The notes under the pieces: generated by a model
Databases searched by the model: none
Told to the model about the DNA's origin: nothing
Seen by the model: the letters and a program-made list of their open reading frames with translations, nothing else
Program-made: the position numbers and the translations under genes
Shown here: positions 7,549 through 16,724 of the stretch, one piece after another
Numbering within the stretch: the first letter of the stretch is position 1
How the letters are laid out: each line of letters starts with the position of its first letter
Assembly (NCBI RefSeq): GCF_026652115.1
Contig: NZ_JAPPSQ010000001.1
Location: 372,001 to 436,000, forward strand
DNA: 64,000 nt
Direction of reading: 5' to 3'
DNA from: Algoriphagus sp. PAP.12
GTDB lineage: Bacteria; Bacteroidota; Bacteroidia; Cytophagales; Cyclobacteriaceae

Positions 7549-8025
7549 ATGTATTCACTGAGAGAAGGAAAAATCGAGGATTTGCCTCGCGTATTAGAAT
7601 TAATCAAGGAGCTGGCACTTTACGAAAAAGCTCCTGAACAAGTCACAAATACCATTGAGATGATGGAAAAGGACGGCTTTGGTCCCAATCCGGTTTATGG
7701 GCTTTTTGTCTGTGAAAAAAATGAGACAAACGAGCTCATTGGAATCGCCATCTATTACTACAGATACAGTACGTGGAAAGGAAGAAGAATGTATCTGGAG
7801 GATATTGTCGTGACAGAATCTGAAAGGGGAAATGGTGCAGGAAAATTATTATTTGACAGAGTAATGACCAAATCACTTGAAGAAGGGTGTACTGGCATGA
7901 TGTGGCAGGTGTTGGATTGGAATGAGCCCGCAATCAACTTTTATAAAAAGTACGGAGCATACCTTGAAGCAGGTTGGCTGAATGCACATTTGCAAGATTT
8001 TGAGATCAAGCAATACTTTGACTAA
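7549..8025 (+). CDS. GNAT acetyltransferase, diamine/spermidine N1-acetyltransferase (SAT1)-like
   Basis: 158 residues from the ATG at 7549. The longer open frame that reaches into coaX has no family match, so it is not used. The body follows the SAT1 pattern closely: I-K-E-L-A-L-Y-E near the N-terminus, D-G-F-G, then Y-L-E-D-I-V-V, the acetyl-CoA-binding R-G-N-G-A-G-K, and W-N-E-P-A-I-N-F-Y-K near the C-terminus. SAT1 relatives transfer acetyl from acetyl-CoA to polyamines or to thialysine and similar amines. The exact amine substrate is not predictable from this sequence. The gene stands alone between divergent coaX and convergent guaB. Confidence 0.88.
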   Translation: MYSLREGKIEDLPRVLELIKELALYEKAPEQVTNTIEMMEKDGFGPNPVYGLFVCEKNETNELIGIAIYYYRYSTWKGRRMYLEDIVVTESERGNGAGKLLFDRVMTKSLEEGCTGMMWQVLDWNEPAINFYKKYGAYLEAGWLNAHLQDFEIKQYFD

Positions 8026-8055
8026 AAAAAGAAGCCCGACCATTTGGCCGGGCTT
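8024..8055 (-). terminator. Rho-independent terminator of guaB
   Basis: The 7-bp arms 8032-8038 and 8049-8055 are perfect complements around a 10-base loop. On the minus strand the stem is followed by C and then seven T, placing it just after the guaB stop. On the plus strand it may also halt transcription from the acetyltransferase gene. Confidence 0.8.
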
Positions 8056-8060
8056 ACTTA

Positions 8061-9563
<1,503 letters not shown>

Positions 9564-9575
9564 CTATTTGCCCGT

Positions 9576-9583
9576 CAAAGATA
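9576..9583 (-). promoter_or_regulatory. Bacteroidota -7 promoter element (TATCTTTG) for guaB
   Basis: On the minus strand the sequence is TATCTTTG, an exact match to TAnnTTTG, 37 bases before the guaB ATG. The same eight bases precede the gene at 19077. No clear -33 TTTG at the ideal spacing was found. Confidence 0.55.
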
Positions 9584-9616
9584 CAAACAATTATCAATGT
9601 GATGCTAAGCCAAAAG

Positions 9617-9645
9617 AAAAAATCTTCCGTATTGGAAGATTTTTT
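9617..9645 (-). terminator. Bidirectional terminator downstream of the transglycosylase gene
   Basis: A 12-bp perfect stem (9617-9628 with 9634-9645) surrounds a five-base loop and ends in six T on either strand. It lies between the 3' end of the minus-strand transglycosylase gene and the guaB promoter, and so separates the two transcription units. Confidence 0.75.
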
Positions 9646-9738
9646 CATCGATTTTAGAATTTCCTTCTTTTAACTAGGTATTTCTAGTCTTTCTCATTGT
9701 CACTGAAAGTCCAAGAATATGAGTTAAAGTCTTTGAAA

Positions 9739-10671
9739 TTATTCAGGAAGCTGAATCGTATAAGTTTTCCCTCTTCTGACATTCAAGTTCTTATCTCTAA
9801 GCCATGGATTATAAATTTTCAACTCTTTATAAGAAGATCCTTGATCTTTTGCCCACTGAGCCAAGCTTTTGATATCCTGATCTACAGTGACCTCTTTCAA
9901 GGCTGGTTCTTTGTAATAATCCTCAGGTCTAAGGCCAAATCCATATTTCTTCGGGTTTTCAAAAATGACTTTAAATGCTAACACACGAAACATATAGCGA
10001 CTCGTCTCATCATTAAGAAGAAGATCGTAATAGTTTTCTTGCAGCTGTTCATTTTGCCTTCTGTTGAATCCTGTCTGACCCATATTATAGCTAGCAGCGA
10101 CCGCTGTCCAGTTTCCAAACTTTTGATGAGACTGGTTCAGGTATTTGGTAGCTGCAACTGTAGATTTTTGCCAATTGTATCGTTCATCCACATCATTTGA
10201 AACCTCCAATCCAAATTCCTTTGCAGTAGGTGCCATAAATTGCCAGAATCCTTTCGCTCCAGCTGGAGATGAAACATTCATCAAAGCTGATTCTGCTATT
10301 GCCAAATATTTGAAATCATCGGGAACTCCATTAGCTTTCAATATCTCGCTGATTTCCTCCAAATATTTTCCAGAACGCTTCATCAATAAAACCATATTGG
10401 ATTGCCAATAGGCATTCACATAGATTTCTCGCTCTAGTCTTTCATATACATCCTGGATTTCCAGTGGGACCTTTTCACCCGCAAATTCCAAAGTGGAAGG
10501 AATTTCAAAAATTCTTACAGAATCCGGCGGTAGAGTCGGAAGGCCCATCGCTCCCAATACAGGAGGCTCAACTTCTGGTTCTTTGGGAGTAATTTTTTGC
10601 CACATTACTGCGACAAGAACTAGGCAGATGAATACTAAACCATATAAAATGTAAGCGTGATTTTTTTGCAT
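9739..10671 (-). CDS. Membrane-anchored lytic transglycosylase, MltD-like, with LysM-like C-terminus
   Basis: 310 residues. One N-terminal membrane helix spans about 8-24. The SLT domain (about 115-235) has the catalytic Glu127 in A-I-A-E-S-A-L, followed by G-A-K-G-F-W-Q-F-M and A-S-Y-N-M-G, the classic family-1 transglycosylase motifs. The C-terminal 45 residues (K-S-L-A-Q-W-A ... I-Y-N-P-W-L) look like one LysM peptidoglycan-binding repeat. It should cleave the MurNAc-GlcNAc bond to an anhydro-MurNAc product at the periplasmic face of the wall. The start overlaps the stop of the LOG-family gene by one base, so the two are translationally coupled. Confidence 0.9.
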   Translation of the reverse strand: MQKNHAYILYGLVFICLVLVAVMWQKITPKEPEVEPPVLGAMGLPTLPPDSVRIFEIPSTLEFAGEKVPLEIQDVYERLEREIYVNAYWQSNMVLLMKRSGKYLEEISEILKANGVPDDFKYLAIAESALMNVSSPAGAKGFWQFMAPTAKEFGLEVSNDVDERYNWQKSTVAATKYLNQSHQKFGNWTAVAASYNMGQTGFNRRQNEQLQENYYDLLLNDETSRYMFRVLAFKVIFENPKKYGFGLRPEDYYKEPALKEVTVDQDIKSLAQWAKDQGSSYKELKIYNPWLRDKNLNVRRGKTYTIQLPE

Positions 10672-11393
10672 TAGAAATTCGGGCTCAACAAGTATTTGCT
10701 ATAGAAATCGTCAATCACCTGAACTGCCTCGGTAGCATCTTCGACTACAGAGAAAAGATCAAGATCCTCTTCATTGATGTATTTGTGTTCCAAAAGAGTC
10801 TTTTTAATCCAGTCAACCAATCCTTCCCAATAGTTCTTACCAACCAGCACGATTGGGAATCTTCCGATTTTGTTGGTTTGGATTAAGGTAAGAGCCTCAA
10901 AAAACTCATCCATTGTGCCAAAACCACCTGGAAGCACTACAAATCCTTGGGAATAGCGGATAAACATTACTTTTCTCACAAAGAAATAATCGAAGGTTAT
11001 CAGCTTATCTCTGTCAATATAGATGTTATTAAATTGCTCAAAAGGCAACACAATATTCAAACCCACAGATTTACCACCTTCCGAGTGCGCCCCTTTGTTA
11101 CCGGCTTCCATAATACCCGGACCACCACCAGTGATTACTCCATAGCCATGGCGCACCAATTTGGCAGCTATTTCTTCTGCCATTTTATAGTGATTGTGAT
11201 CTCTTGGTGTTCTAGCAGATCCAAAAATGGATACACATGGTCCTATTTTGGCCAACTTTTCAAAGCCATCTACAAACTCGGCCATAACTTTAAAAATCGC
11301 CCAAGAATCAGCACTTTTTATTTCACTCCAATCTTTCTCTTTAAAGGCCCTCCTGATTCGATCCTCTTGTTCTTTTGATTCTAGGTTACTCAT
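10671..11393 (-). CDS. LOG-family nucleotide phosphoribohydrolase-like protein (TIGR00730 type)
   Basis: 240 residues. It contains G-G-G-P-G-I-M-E near residue 90 and P-G-G-F-G-T-M-D-E near 155, the two signature loops of the Rossmann-like LOG family. Members remove ribose 5-phosphate from cytokinin nucleotides or from AMP/GMP-type nucleotides, and many bacterial members are poorly characterised. Length and motifs are intact. It is the first gene of a two-gene minus-strand unit with the lytic transglycosylase. Calling it a cytokinin-activating enzyme would over-read the family name, so I leave the substrate open. Confidence 0.87.
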   Translation of the reverse strand: MSNLESKEQEDRIRRAFKEKDWSEIKSADSWAIFKVMAEFVDGFEKLAKIGPCVSIFGSARTPRDHNHYKMAEEIAAKLVRHGYGVITGGGPGIMEAGNKGAHSEGGKSVGLNIVLPFEQFNNIYIDRDKLITFDYFFVRKVMFIRYSQGFVVLPGGFGTMDEFFEALTLIQTNKIGRFPIVLVGKNYWEGLVDWIKKTLLEHKYINEEDLDLFSVVEDATEAVQVIDDFYSKYLLSPNF

Positions 11394-11540
11394 GGTTTAA
11401 TTACTTTTATTTAAAGAAAACGATCTTCAAAGAGAATCGTCGACTTATTTAAAAACTATTGATTTTTTGAAATTCTAATCCCTTGAAAATCAAGTTAAAA
11501 AAATCTTTAAGAGAAAGAATCAAATTACTATTCTGCTCGC

Positions 11541-11548
11541 TAATTTTG
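11541..11548 (+). promoter_or_regulatory. Bacteroidota -7 promoter element (TAATTTTG)
   Basis: An exact TAnnTTTG match ends 20 bases before the TTG start of the Cys-cluster protein gene. An in-frame TAA inside this element also marks the upstream limit of that gene. Confidence 0.45.
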
Positions 11549-11567
11549 CATTGCTTTTTACAAATAT

Positions 11568-12164
11568 TTGAATCTAAAAGATAAATCTCAAGCTGTTCTG
11601 GCCTTGTATCAGGACCTTGAGGCGGAGGCAAAACCATTTGCTTCTGAGGGCAAATTAGGCTGTTTTTCTGGATGCGGGCTATGTTGCGCCAATCCAAAAA
11701 TCCCAGCATCACCTTTAGAATTTTTACCCTTGGCATTTGAGCTATATGACAAATCTGCTGCTGAAGCTACTTTGAGAATCATTGAGGAAAATCCATCTGG
11801 GAATTGTGTCCAATTTAGGGCTCAGGACCCTGTGGGAAACCAAGGGTTCTGTAGCAACTATCAAAACAGGGGATTGATTTGTAGGCTTTTTGGATCTGCT
11901 GCTAGACGAAACAAAGTTGGTCAGAAAGAGTTGATCATATGTAAAAAACTCAAAGAAGGAAAGCCAAATGAGTTTTTGGAAACAACACAGAAAATAAATC
12001 AAGATTTAGAAATTCCGATGGCCACGGCCTATTATACGCAGGCTCGGGATATTGATGAGAGTCTAGCAGAAGAATTCCCCATTAATGAAGCCATTAGACG
12101 TTCTATTGAACTAGTTTTGCGTTTTAAGTATTATGAGGAAGAAGAAAAGGCAACTGAATTCTAA
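11568..12164 (+). CDS. YkgJ-type cysteine-cluster protein
   Basis: 198 residues. The start is TTG at 11568: no ATG exists between the in-frame stop at 11541 and the conserved Cys cluster, so this or another non-ATG codon must be used. The N-terminal C-F-S-G-C-G-L-C-C (residues 32-40) plus later cysteines near 59, 94, 104 and 124 match the zinc- or iron-chelating CxxxCxxCC family (YkgJ). Members are thought to bind Fe-S or zinc, but the role of most is unknown. The gene is divergent from the LOG-family gene and has a phylum-type promoter element directly upstream. Confidence 0.75.
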   Translation: MNLKDKSQAVLALYQDLEAEAKPFASEGKLGCFSGCGLCCANPKIPASPLEFLPLAFELYDKSAAEATLRIIEENPSGNCVQFRAQDPVGNQGFCSNYQNRGLICRLFGSAARRNKVGQKELIICKKLKEGKPNEFLETTQKINQDLEIPMATAYYTQARDIDESLAEEFPINEAIRRSIELVLRFKYYEEEEKATEF

Positions 12165-12232
12165 TTTTTTTGCTCTTTGCAATTAAATTATATTAGAGTT
12201 GTCAAAAGAATGCTTCATTTTTAATCTAAAGT

Positions 12233-12598
12233 ATGCTAAAGGTTACTGAAATAGTGCAGACTGTAAAAAGTCTGGTAGAAACCCGAATTAACATTGTCAA
12301 GCAAGAGGTTCAGGACGAATTCTTAGGAATCGTATCACGAACTATCCTTCTGATCGTGATAGGCGGGCTTACATTGCTTGTATTATTATTTTTCAGTCTT
12401 TCTTTAGCTTTCTACCTCAGTACAATCTTTGAATCCCCATTCTTGGGCTTTCTAATAGTAGGGCTATTGTATTTGGTCATATTATTGGCACTTTATATGG
12501 GAAGATATTCCATAGGAATTCAGGAGAAAGTTCAAGGAGGACTCAAGGATTTTATTTTTAGCAAAATCAAAAAAAGAGAAGAGAAAGAAGATGAGTAA
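12233..12598 (+). CDS. Phage-holin-family / YqjE-like small membrane protein
   Basis: 121 residues. An amphipathic N-terminus of about 35 residues is followed by two strong membrane helices (about 38-62 and 70-92) and a highly charged C-terminal tail. This matches the Holin_3_6/YqjE group of small inner-membrane proteins, which despite the name are usually chromosomal and often linked to stress or envelope functions. It overlaps the next gene by eight bases, so the two are likely co-translated. It is not evidence of a prophage, since no other phage gene is nearby. Confidence 0.75.
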   Translation: MLKVTEIVQTVKSLVETRINIVKQEVQDEFLGIVSRTILLIVIGGLTLLVLLFFSLSLAFYLSTIFESPFLGFLIVGLLYLVILLALYMGRYSIGIQEKVQGGLKDFIFSKIKKREEKEDE

Positions 12599-12974
12599 GG
12601 AATTGGAAAATCAGGCGGAAGAGTTAGAACAAACTCTTCAGAAGCAATTAGATCTCCTGAAGAAAGATTCTGAAGATTGGGTAAAAGTCGGTGGAGCGGT
12701 CGTTGCAGGAGGACTATTGGCATATGCAATCGTCAAGTTGGCAAAGGGAAAAAAAACTAAAAAAAATCTAAAAGCCCTTGAAGTTCTTGAAAGGGAAGGA
12801 CTATTAACCGAGGAACTCGAAAAAAAGATTACACAACCCAAAAAATCCACTTTTTGGCCAAGTTTGAGTCAGCGTCTTTTGATTTTGGGATTGGCATTGG
12901 CAAAAGAAAAATACTTTAAAGACTTATTCTCTAGCCCAGAATCCGATGAAAAGCAAAAAGAAAGTCATCGCTAA
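12591..12974 (+). CDS. Small membrane-associated protein, YqjD/DUF883-like architecture
   Basis: 127 residues. The N-terminus (1-28) is strongly predicted coiled coil rich in Glu, Gln and Leu. A Gly/Ala-rich hydrophobic segment near 32-50 could cross the membrane, followed by a Lys-rich stretch and another helical region ending in a polar tail. I recognise no enzymatic motif. The YqjD-like label rests on architecture and on pairing with the YqjE-like gene upstream, not on clear sequence identity. It overlaps the GGGP synthase gene by 29 bases. Confidence 0.6.
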   Translation: MSKELENQAEELEQTLQKQLDLLKKDSEDWVKVGGAVVAGGLLAYAIVKLAKGKKTKKNLKALEVLEREGLLTEELEKKITQPKKSTFWPSLSQRLLILGLALAKEKYFKDLFSSPESDEKQKESHR

Positions 12975-13719
12975 ATCTTTAAAAGCTTTTTCGAAGAAGA
13001 ATAAAAAAGGAATTGCTTGGCTGATTGACCCTGACAAATTTTCTCTATCCAAAGAATTTGACTGGAATTGGATTCAAAATACCAGCTTGGATTTTATTTT
13101 TGTCGGCGGAAGCCATTTTGACCAAAACAACTTTGAGGAGATTATTTCTTATGTAAAAAAATTTGCAAAGAATATCCCAGTTGTAATTTTTCCAGGTTCT
13201 AAACTTCAAGTTTCAGCACAAGCAGATGGCATTTTGTTCTTGAGCTTGATATCAGGAAGGAACCCAGATTATTTGATCTCTCAACAAGTGAAAGCAGCAA
13301 AGCAAGTACATCATTCCAACTTAGAGGTCCTTCCTACAGCCTACCTGCTTGTCAATGATGGAGAAATAAAAAGTGTCCACAGAGAATCCAATACCCTGCC
13401 GATTCCAAATTCCAATCGAGAAGAGATTATCAGCACTGCTTTGGCAGGTAAATTCTTAGGAATGAATTATTGCTTTTTGGATGCTGGAAGTGGAGCCAGG
13501 AATTCAGTTTCTCCTGAGGTAATTACTTCCATTAAGGAGTGTCTAGATTGCCCTTTAATTGTAGGGGGAGGAATAGATTCTCTCCAAAAAATCAATCAGG
13601 CCTTTGAGTCTGGAGCTGATTTGGTGGTGATAGGCAATCAAATAGAAAAGGACCCCGATTTTCTATCTGAGGTCCTTTCATTTAAAGATTGGTATAATCA
13701 GAGTCTACACGTTAATTAG
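12946..13719 (+). CDS. Geranylgeranylglyceryl-phosphate synthase family protein
   Basis: 257 residues. It is a PcrB/GGGPS TIM barrel with W-L-I-D-P-D-K near 25-31, the phosphate-binding V-G-G-G-I-D near 204-209 and G-A-D-L-V-V-I-G-N-Q-I near 223-233. The family joins a polyprenyl diphosphate to sn-glycerol-1-phosphate. The Bacteroidota members known to me group with the archaeal-type geranylgeranyl enzymes rather than with heptaprenyl PcrB. Its place in a tight three-gene cluster with two small membrane proteins suggests a membrane-lipid or envelope role. The 3' end overlaps the convergent AraC gene by 15 bases. The prenyl chain length is not determined from sequence here. Confidence 0.87.
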   Translation: MKSKKKVIAKSLKAFSKKNKKGIAWLIDPDKFSLSKEFDWNWIQNTSLDFIFVGGSHFDQNNFEEIISYVKKFAKNIPVVIFPGSKLQVSAQADGILFLSLISGRNPDYLISQQVKAAKQVHHSNLEVLPTAYLLVNDGEIKSVHRESNTLPIPNSNREEIISTALAGKFLGMNYCFLDAGSGARNSVSPEVITSIKECLDCPLIVGGGIDSLQKINQAFESGADLVVIGNQIEKDPDFLSEVLSFKDWYNQSLHVN

Positions 13720-14631
13720 ACTTTCTCTTCTTCTCATCTTTCCTGCCGGCACTCCGTACATCATTTTAAATCTACGGCAGAAATATGCTGTATCCTTGTA
13801 GCCGACTTCTTTACCGATATCTCGAATAGATTTTTTGGTTGTTCTCAATAAATCCACAGCTGCTTCCATTCTTTGATATTCAATATAATCCTGAGGATTG
13901 ATACCTGTCAACATTTTGAAATATTGCCCAACGTAATCTTCAGAAACGTTTGCAACCTTGGCTAAGACTTTATTGGAAAGATCACCACCCAAATTTGTCT
14001 TGATAAATTTGAATAACTCGATTAATCTAGGATCCTTGAAGTAGGTGACATTGGTAGAAAGCTCTTCAAGGAACAGTCTATTTTTTAAGATATGTCTTAA
14101 TAATTCAATAACTAGAACTTCTGTTAATGAACGAAGTACACGCTCTTTTCCAACACTACTTTGTTCCAGCTCTTTCATAATATCCTCAATCAACATCCCA
14201 ATTCTATCATTGAATCGAATGACAAATGCCGGGATATCTAAAGAGTTAAAGAAATTGACTACATCAAATACCTTGGATTCAAAGCTTACAACAGACACAC
14301 AATCTTCTTGTGCATTTCTAATATCCTTAATACTTACACTTTGCAGATACTTTTTCTTGTTCTCTTGATAGCTATCCATGGAGATTTCGGCCTTCTTGGA
14401 TCCACCCCCAAAAGTCAAAGAGGTCTTTTTCTCACCTGGTAAGAAAAGTACTTCTCCCTCATTTAGAAGCTCTTGATCCTCCCCAAACTTCAGACTACCA
14501 TGATGAAGTAGAACCAACATATTATCAAATTCCTTATGATCGGAAATAGTCACTGGCTTTTCAACCAGGAAATTATTCCCTCTAAGAAACCTAACATTTA
14601 CCGATTCTATAACCTTGTTGTAATATTCCAT
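13705..14631 (-). CDS. AraC-family transcriptional regulator
   Basis: 308 residues. The last 100 residues form the double helix-turn-helix AraC domain: V-S-E-D-Y-V-G-Q-Y-F-K in the first HTH, and K-S-I-R-D-I-G-K-E-V-G-Y-K-D with Y-F-C-R-R-F-K-M-M-Y-G in the second. The N-terminal 140 residues look like a cupin-type sensor (a F-L-P-G-E segment), followed by a mostly helical linker. The ligand is unknown. A TATTTTTG promoter element lies 27 bases upstream of the ATG. Possible targets include the convergent GGGP synthase operon or the acyl-CoA dehydrogenase, but nothing in the sequence decides this. Confidence 0.9.
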   Translation of the reverse strand: MEYYNKVIESVNVRFLRGNNFLVEKPVTISDHKEFDNMLVLLHHGSLKFGEDQELLNEGEVLFLPGEKKTSLTFGGGSKKAEISMDSYQENKKKYLQSVSIKDIRNAQEDCVSVVSFESKVFDVVNFFNSLDIPAFVIRFNDRIGMLIEDIMKELEQSSVGKERVLRSLTEVLVIELLRHILKNRLFLEELSTNVTYFKDPRLIELFKFIKTNLGGDLSNKVLAKVANVSEDYVGQYFKMLTGINPQDYIEYQRMEAAVDLLRTTKKSIRDIGKEVGYKDTAYFCRRFKMMYGVPAGKMRRRESLINV

Positions 14632-14657
14632 GAATTTTTTGAAGAAAAATTGTTTAA

Positions 14658-14665
14658 CAAAAATA
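14658..14665 (-). promoter_or_regulatory. Bacteroidota -7 promoter element (TATTTTTG) for the AraC gene
   Basis: An exact TAnnTTTG match on the minus strand, 27 bases before the ATG. The surroundings are very AT-rich, so a chance match is possible. Confidence 0.35.
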
Positions 14666-14768
14666 TAATTTTTCCTATTATAAACCAGTATTTAATTACA
14701 GCTAAAGTTAATTTCCATTAAAAAAGGTAAAAATAAATGCAATTAGACTAAAATCAACTAACTAACTC

Positions 14769-15908
14769 TTACTTAAGGACTCCTCTAGATATAACTATTC
14801 TTTGAATCTCGGAGGTTCCCTCATATATCTGAGTAATTTTTGCATCTCTCATAAGTCGCTCCACATGGTATTCTTTTACATATCCATAGCCACCGTGCAC
14901 CTGAACCGCCTCAACGGTCACACTCATGGCAACTTCTGATGCATAAAGCTTTGCCATAGCAGAGGCGTGGGAATAATCCTGACCTTGATCTTTCAACCAA
15001 GCAGCTTTATAAACCAACATTCTTGCTGCCTCTATTTGCGTAGCCATATCTGCTAATTTGAACTGGATCGCCTGATGCTGACTAATTGGTTTACCAAACG
15101 CCTTTCTTTCTTTAGAATAAGCCAATGCTAGTTCATAAGCTCCAACAGCTATCCCTAAAGCTTGTGCGGCGATCCCAATTCGACCTCCATTTAAAGTCTC
15201 CATAGCGTAGGTAAAACCGAAACCTTCTTCCCCTATTCTGTTTTCAACTGGGACTTTGACATCAGTAAACATTAACGAATGGGTATCGCTTCCTCGTATT
15301 CCGAGCTTATCCTCTTTTTTGCCAACGACAAATCCTTCCCACTCTTTTTCTACTATAAAACAAGAGATTCCTTTGTGCCCTTTGCTTGCATCAGTCTGAG
15401 CAATAACAAGATAAATCGAGGCCGATGAACCATTGGTAATCCAGTTCTTGGTGCCATTTAGGATATAAAAATCCCCTTCTTTTTTTGCTTCTGTTCGTTG
15501 AGAGGTGGCATCTGACCCAGCCTCTGGTTCTGAAAGGCAAAAGGCCCCAAGCACCTCACCAGTTGCTAATCTCTTTAGATATTTTTCTTTTTGAGATTCA
15601 GTGCCATACTTTTCTAATCCCCAACAAACCAATGAATTGTTGACAGACATACAAACGGAGGCAGAGGCATCAATTTTTGAAAGTTCCTCCATGGCCAAAA
15701 CGTAAGAAACGGTATCCATTCCTCCACCATTGTAGGCTGGATCTACCATCATGCCCATAAATCCCAGCTCTCCCATTTTTTGGACCTGTTCTTTTGGAAA
15801 TTTGGCTTCAGAATCTCTTTCTATTACTCCAGGTAAAAGCTCTGTTTTAGCAAATTCTCTAGCTGCTTCTTGTACAGCCAGATGTTCTTCTGTCAATTGA
15901 AAATTCAT
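14769..15908 (-). CDS. Acyl-CoA dehydrogenase
   Basis: 379 residues, the standard length of short/medium-chain acyl-CoA dehydrogenases. The FAD-binding A-F-C-L-S-E-P-E-A-G-S-D lies near 115-126, N-W-I-T-N-G near 152, and the C-terminal family signature Q-V-H-G-G-Y-G-Y near 333. The catalytic-base position is in Y-E-G-T-S-E-I-Q near 361-368, where Glu is found in short-chain and butyryl-CoA type enzymes. It catalyses alpha-beta dehydrogenation of acyl-CoA and passes electrons to ETF. The gene stands alone between the AraC gene and a terminator. Confidence 0.95.
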   Translation of the reverse strand: MNFQLTEEHLAVQEAAREFAKTELLPGVIERDSEAKFPKEQVQKMGELGFMGMMVDPAYNGGGMDTVSYVLAMEELSKIDASASVCMSVNNSLVCWGLEKYGTESQKEKYLKRLATGEVLGAFCLSEPEAGSDATSQRTEAKKEGDFYILNGTKNWITNGSSASIYLVIAQTDASKGHKGISCFIVEKEWEGFVVGKKEDKLGIRGSDTHSLMFTDVKVPVENRIGEEGFGFTYAMETLNGGRIGIAAQALGIAVGAYELALAYSKERKAFGKPISQHQAIQFKLADMATQIEAARMLVYKAAWLKDQGQDYSHASAMAKLYASEVAMSVTVEAVQVHGGYGYVKEYHVERLMRDAKITQIYEGTSEIQRIVISRGVLK

Positions 15909-15954
15909 GGGAAATAAATGGGTTTATTACTTTTTGGGAATTTAGGCTAAAAAT

Positions 15955-15980
15955 AAAAAAGGGGCAAAAACTTGCCCCTT
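15955..15980 (-). terminator. Terminator of the panC-panD-flippase-peptidase unit
   Basis: A stem of 7-9 bp (GGGGCAA at 15961-15967 with TTGCCCC at 15972-15978, extended by flanking A/T pairs) has a four-base loop and six T on the minus strand. It lies just after the zinc-peptidase stop and before the acyl-CoA dehydrogenase start. Confidence 0.75.
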
Positions 15981-16003
15981 TCCGAATTTTATTTTGATTT
16001 GAA

Positions 16004-16693
16004 TCAATCTCGATTTCCAAAGAAAACAAATATGTAGTAAGCTAAAGTAGCTAATGATGCAAGCGCAGCAACTACATAAGTCATTGCCGCCCAAGTAAGA
16101 GCGTCTTTTGACATTGCATATTCGGAGGAAGTAACGATGTTTCTATTTTTCACCCAAGCCAATGCCCTATTTGAAGCATCAAATTCTACAGGCAAGGTTA
16201 CCAAAGTAAACAAGGTCATAATTCCATATGCTCCTACTACTATGTACCCGATGAATTCATAAGGTAATCCTAAAGCAAAACCCCCAAACAAGGAAGCTAT
16301 TAAGACAATGTTCAATATTTTTCCAGAAACATTCTGAAGTGGAACAAGCTTAGATCTAAGGTTCAACCAAGCATACTGGGTTGCATGTTGAACTGCATGA
16401 CCACATTCGTGTGAAGCAACAGCAGCAGCTGCGGCATTCCTTCCATAATATACATCTGGACTCAAATTGACCGTTTTATTGGCTGGATTGTAGTGATCTG
16501 TCAATTGACCTTCTACAGATACTACCTGAACATCATGGATATTATTGTCAGCCAACATCAATTTGGCGATTTCAGCACCCGAAAGATTTGCTTCCAAGGC
16601 CGTTTGAGAGTATTTGCGGAATTTACTCTTCAGTTTGCTACTGACTACCATGCCAGCGATAGCAAATACGACTACGATAAGTATTAATAGCAT
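16004..16693 (-). CDS. Zinc metallopeptidase, YugP type (Zn_peptidase_2)
   Basis: 229 residues from the ATG at 16693. A TTG 19 codons upstream is open but would overlap the preceding gene, and YugP proteins usually begin directly with the first membrane helix, as this ATG does. The H-E-C-G-H zinc motif lies at residues 95-99. Membrane helices occur at about 2-20, 125-150, 155-180 and near the C-terminus. The family is an inner-membrane neutral zinc metalloprotease of unknown substrate. It is the last gene of the panC-panD-flippase run, 31 bases after the previous stop. Confidence 0.87.
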   Translation of the reverse strand: MLLILIVVVFAIAGMVVSSKLKSKFRKYSQTALEANLSGAEIAKLMLADNNIHDVQVVSVEGQLTDHYNPANKTVNLSPDVYYGRNAAAAAVASHECGHAVQHATQYAWLNLRSKLVPLQNVSGKILNIVLIASLFGGFALGLPYEFIGYIVVGAYGIMTLFTLVTLPVEFDASNRALAWVKNRNIVTSSEYAMSKDALTWAAMTYVVAALASLATLAYYIFVFFGNRD

Positions 16694-16724
16694 AATTATA
16701 AAGTTTGCAGGGATGAATACGAAG

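Noticed and set aside
12233-12598. Phage holin as a sign of a prophage
   Set aside because: The family name is historical; no integrase, terminase, capsid or tail gene is near.
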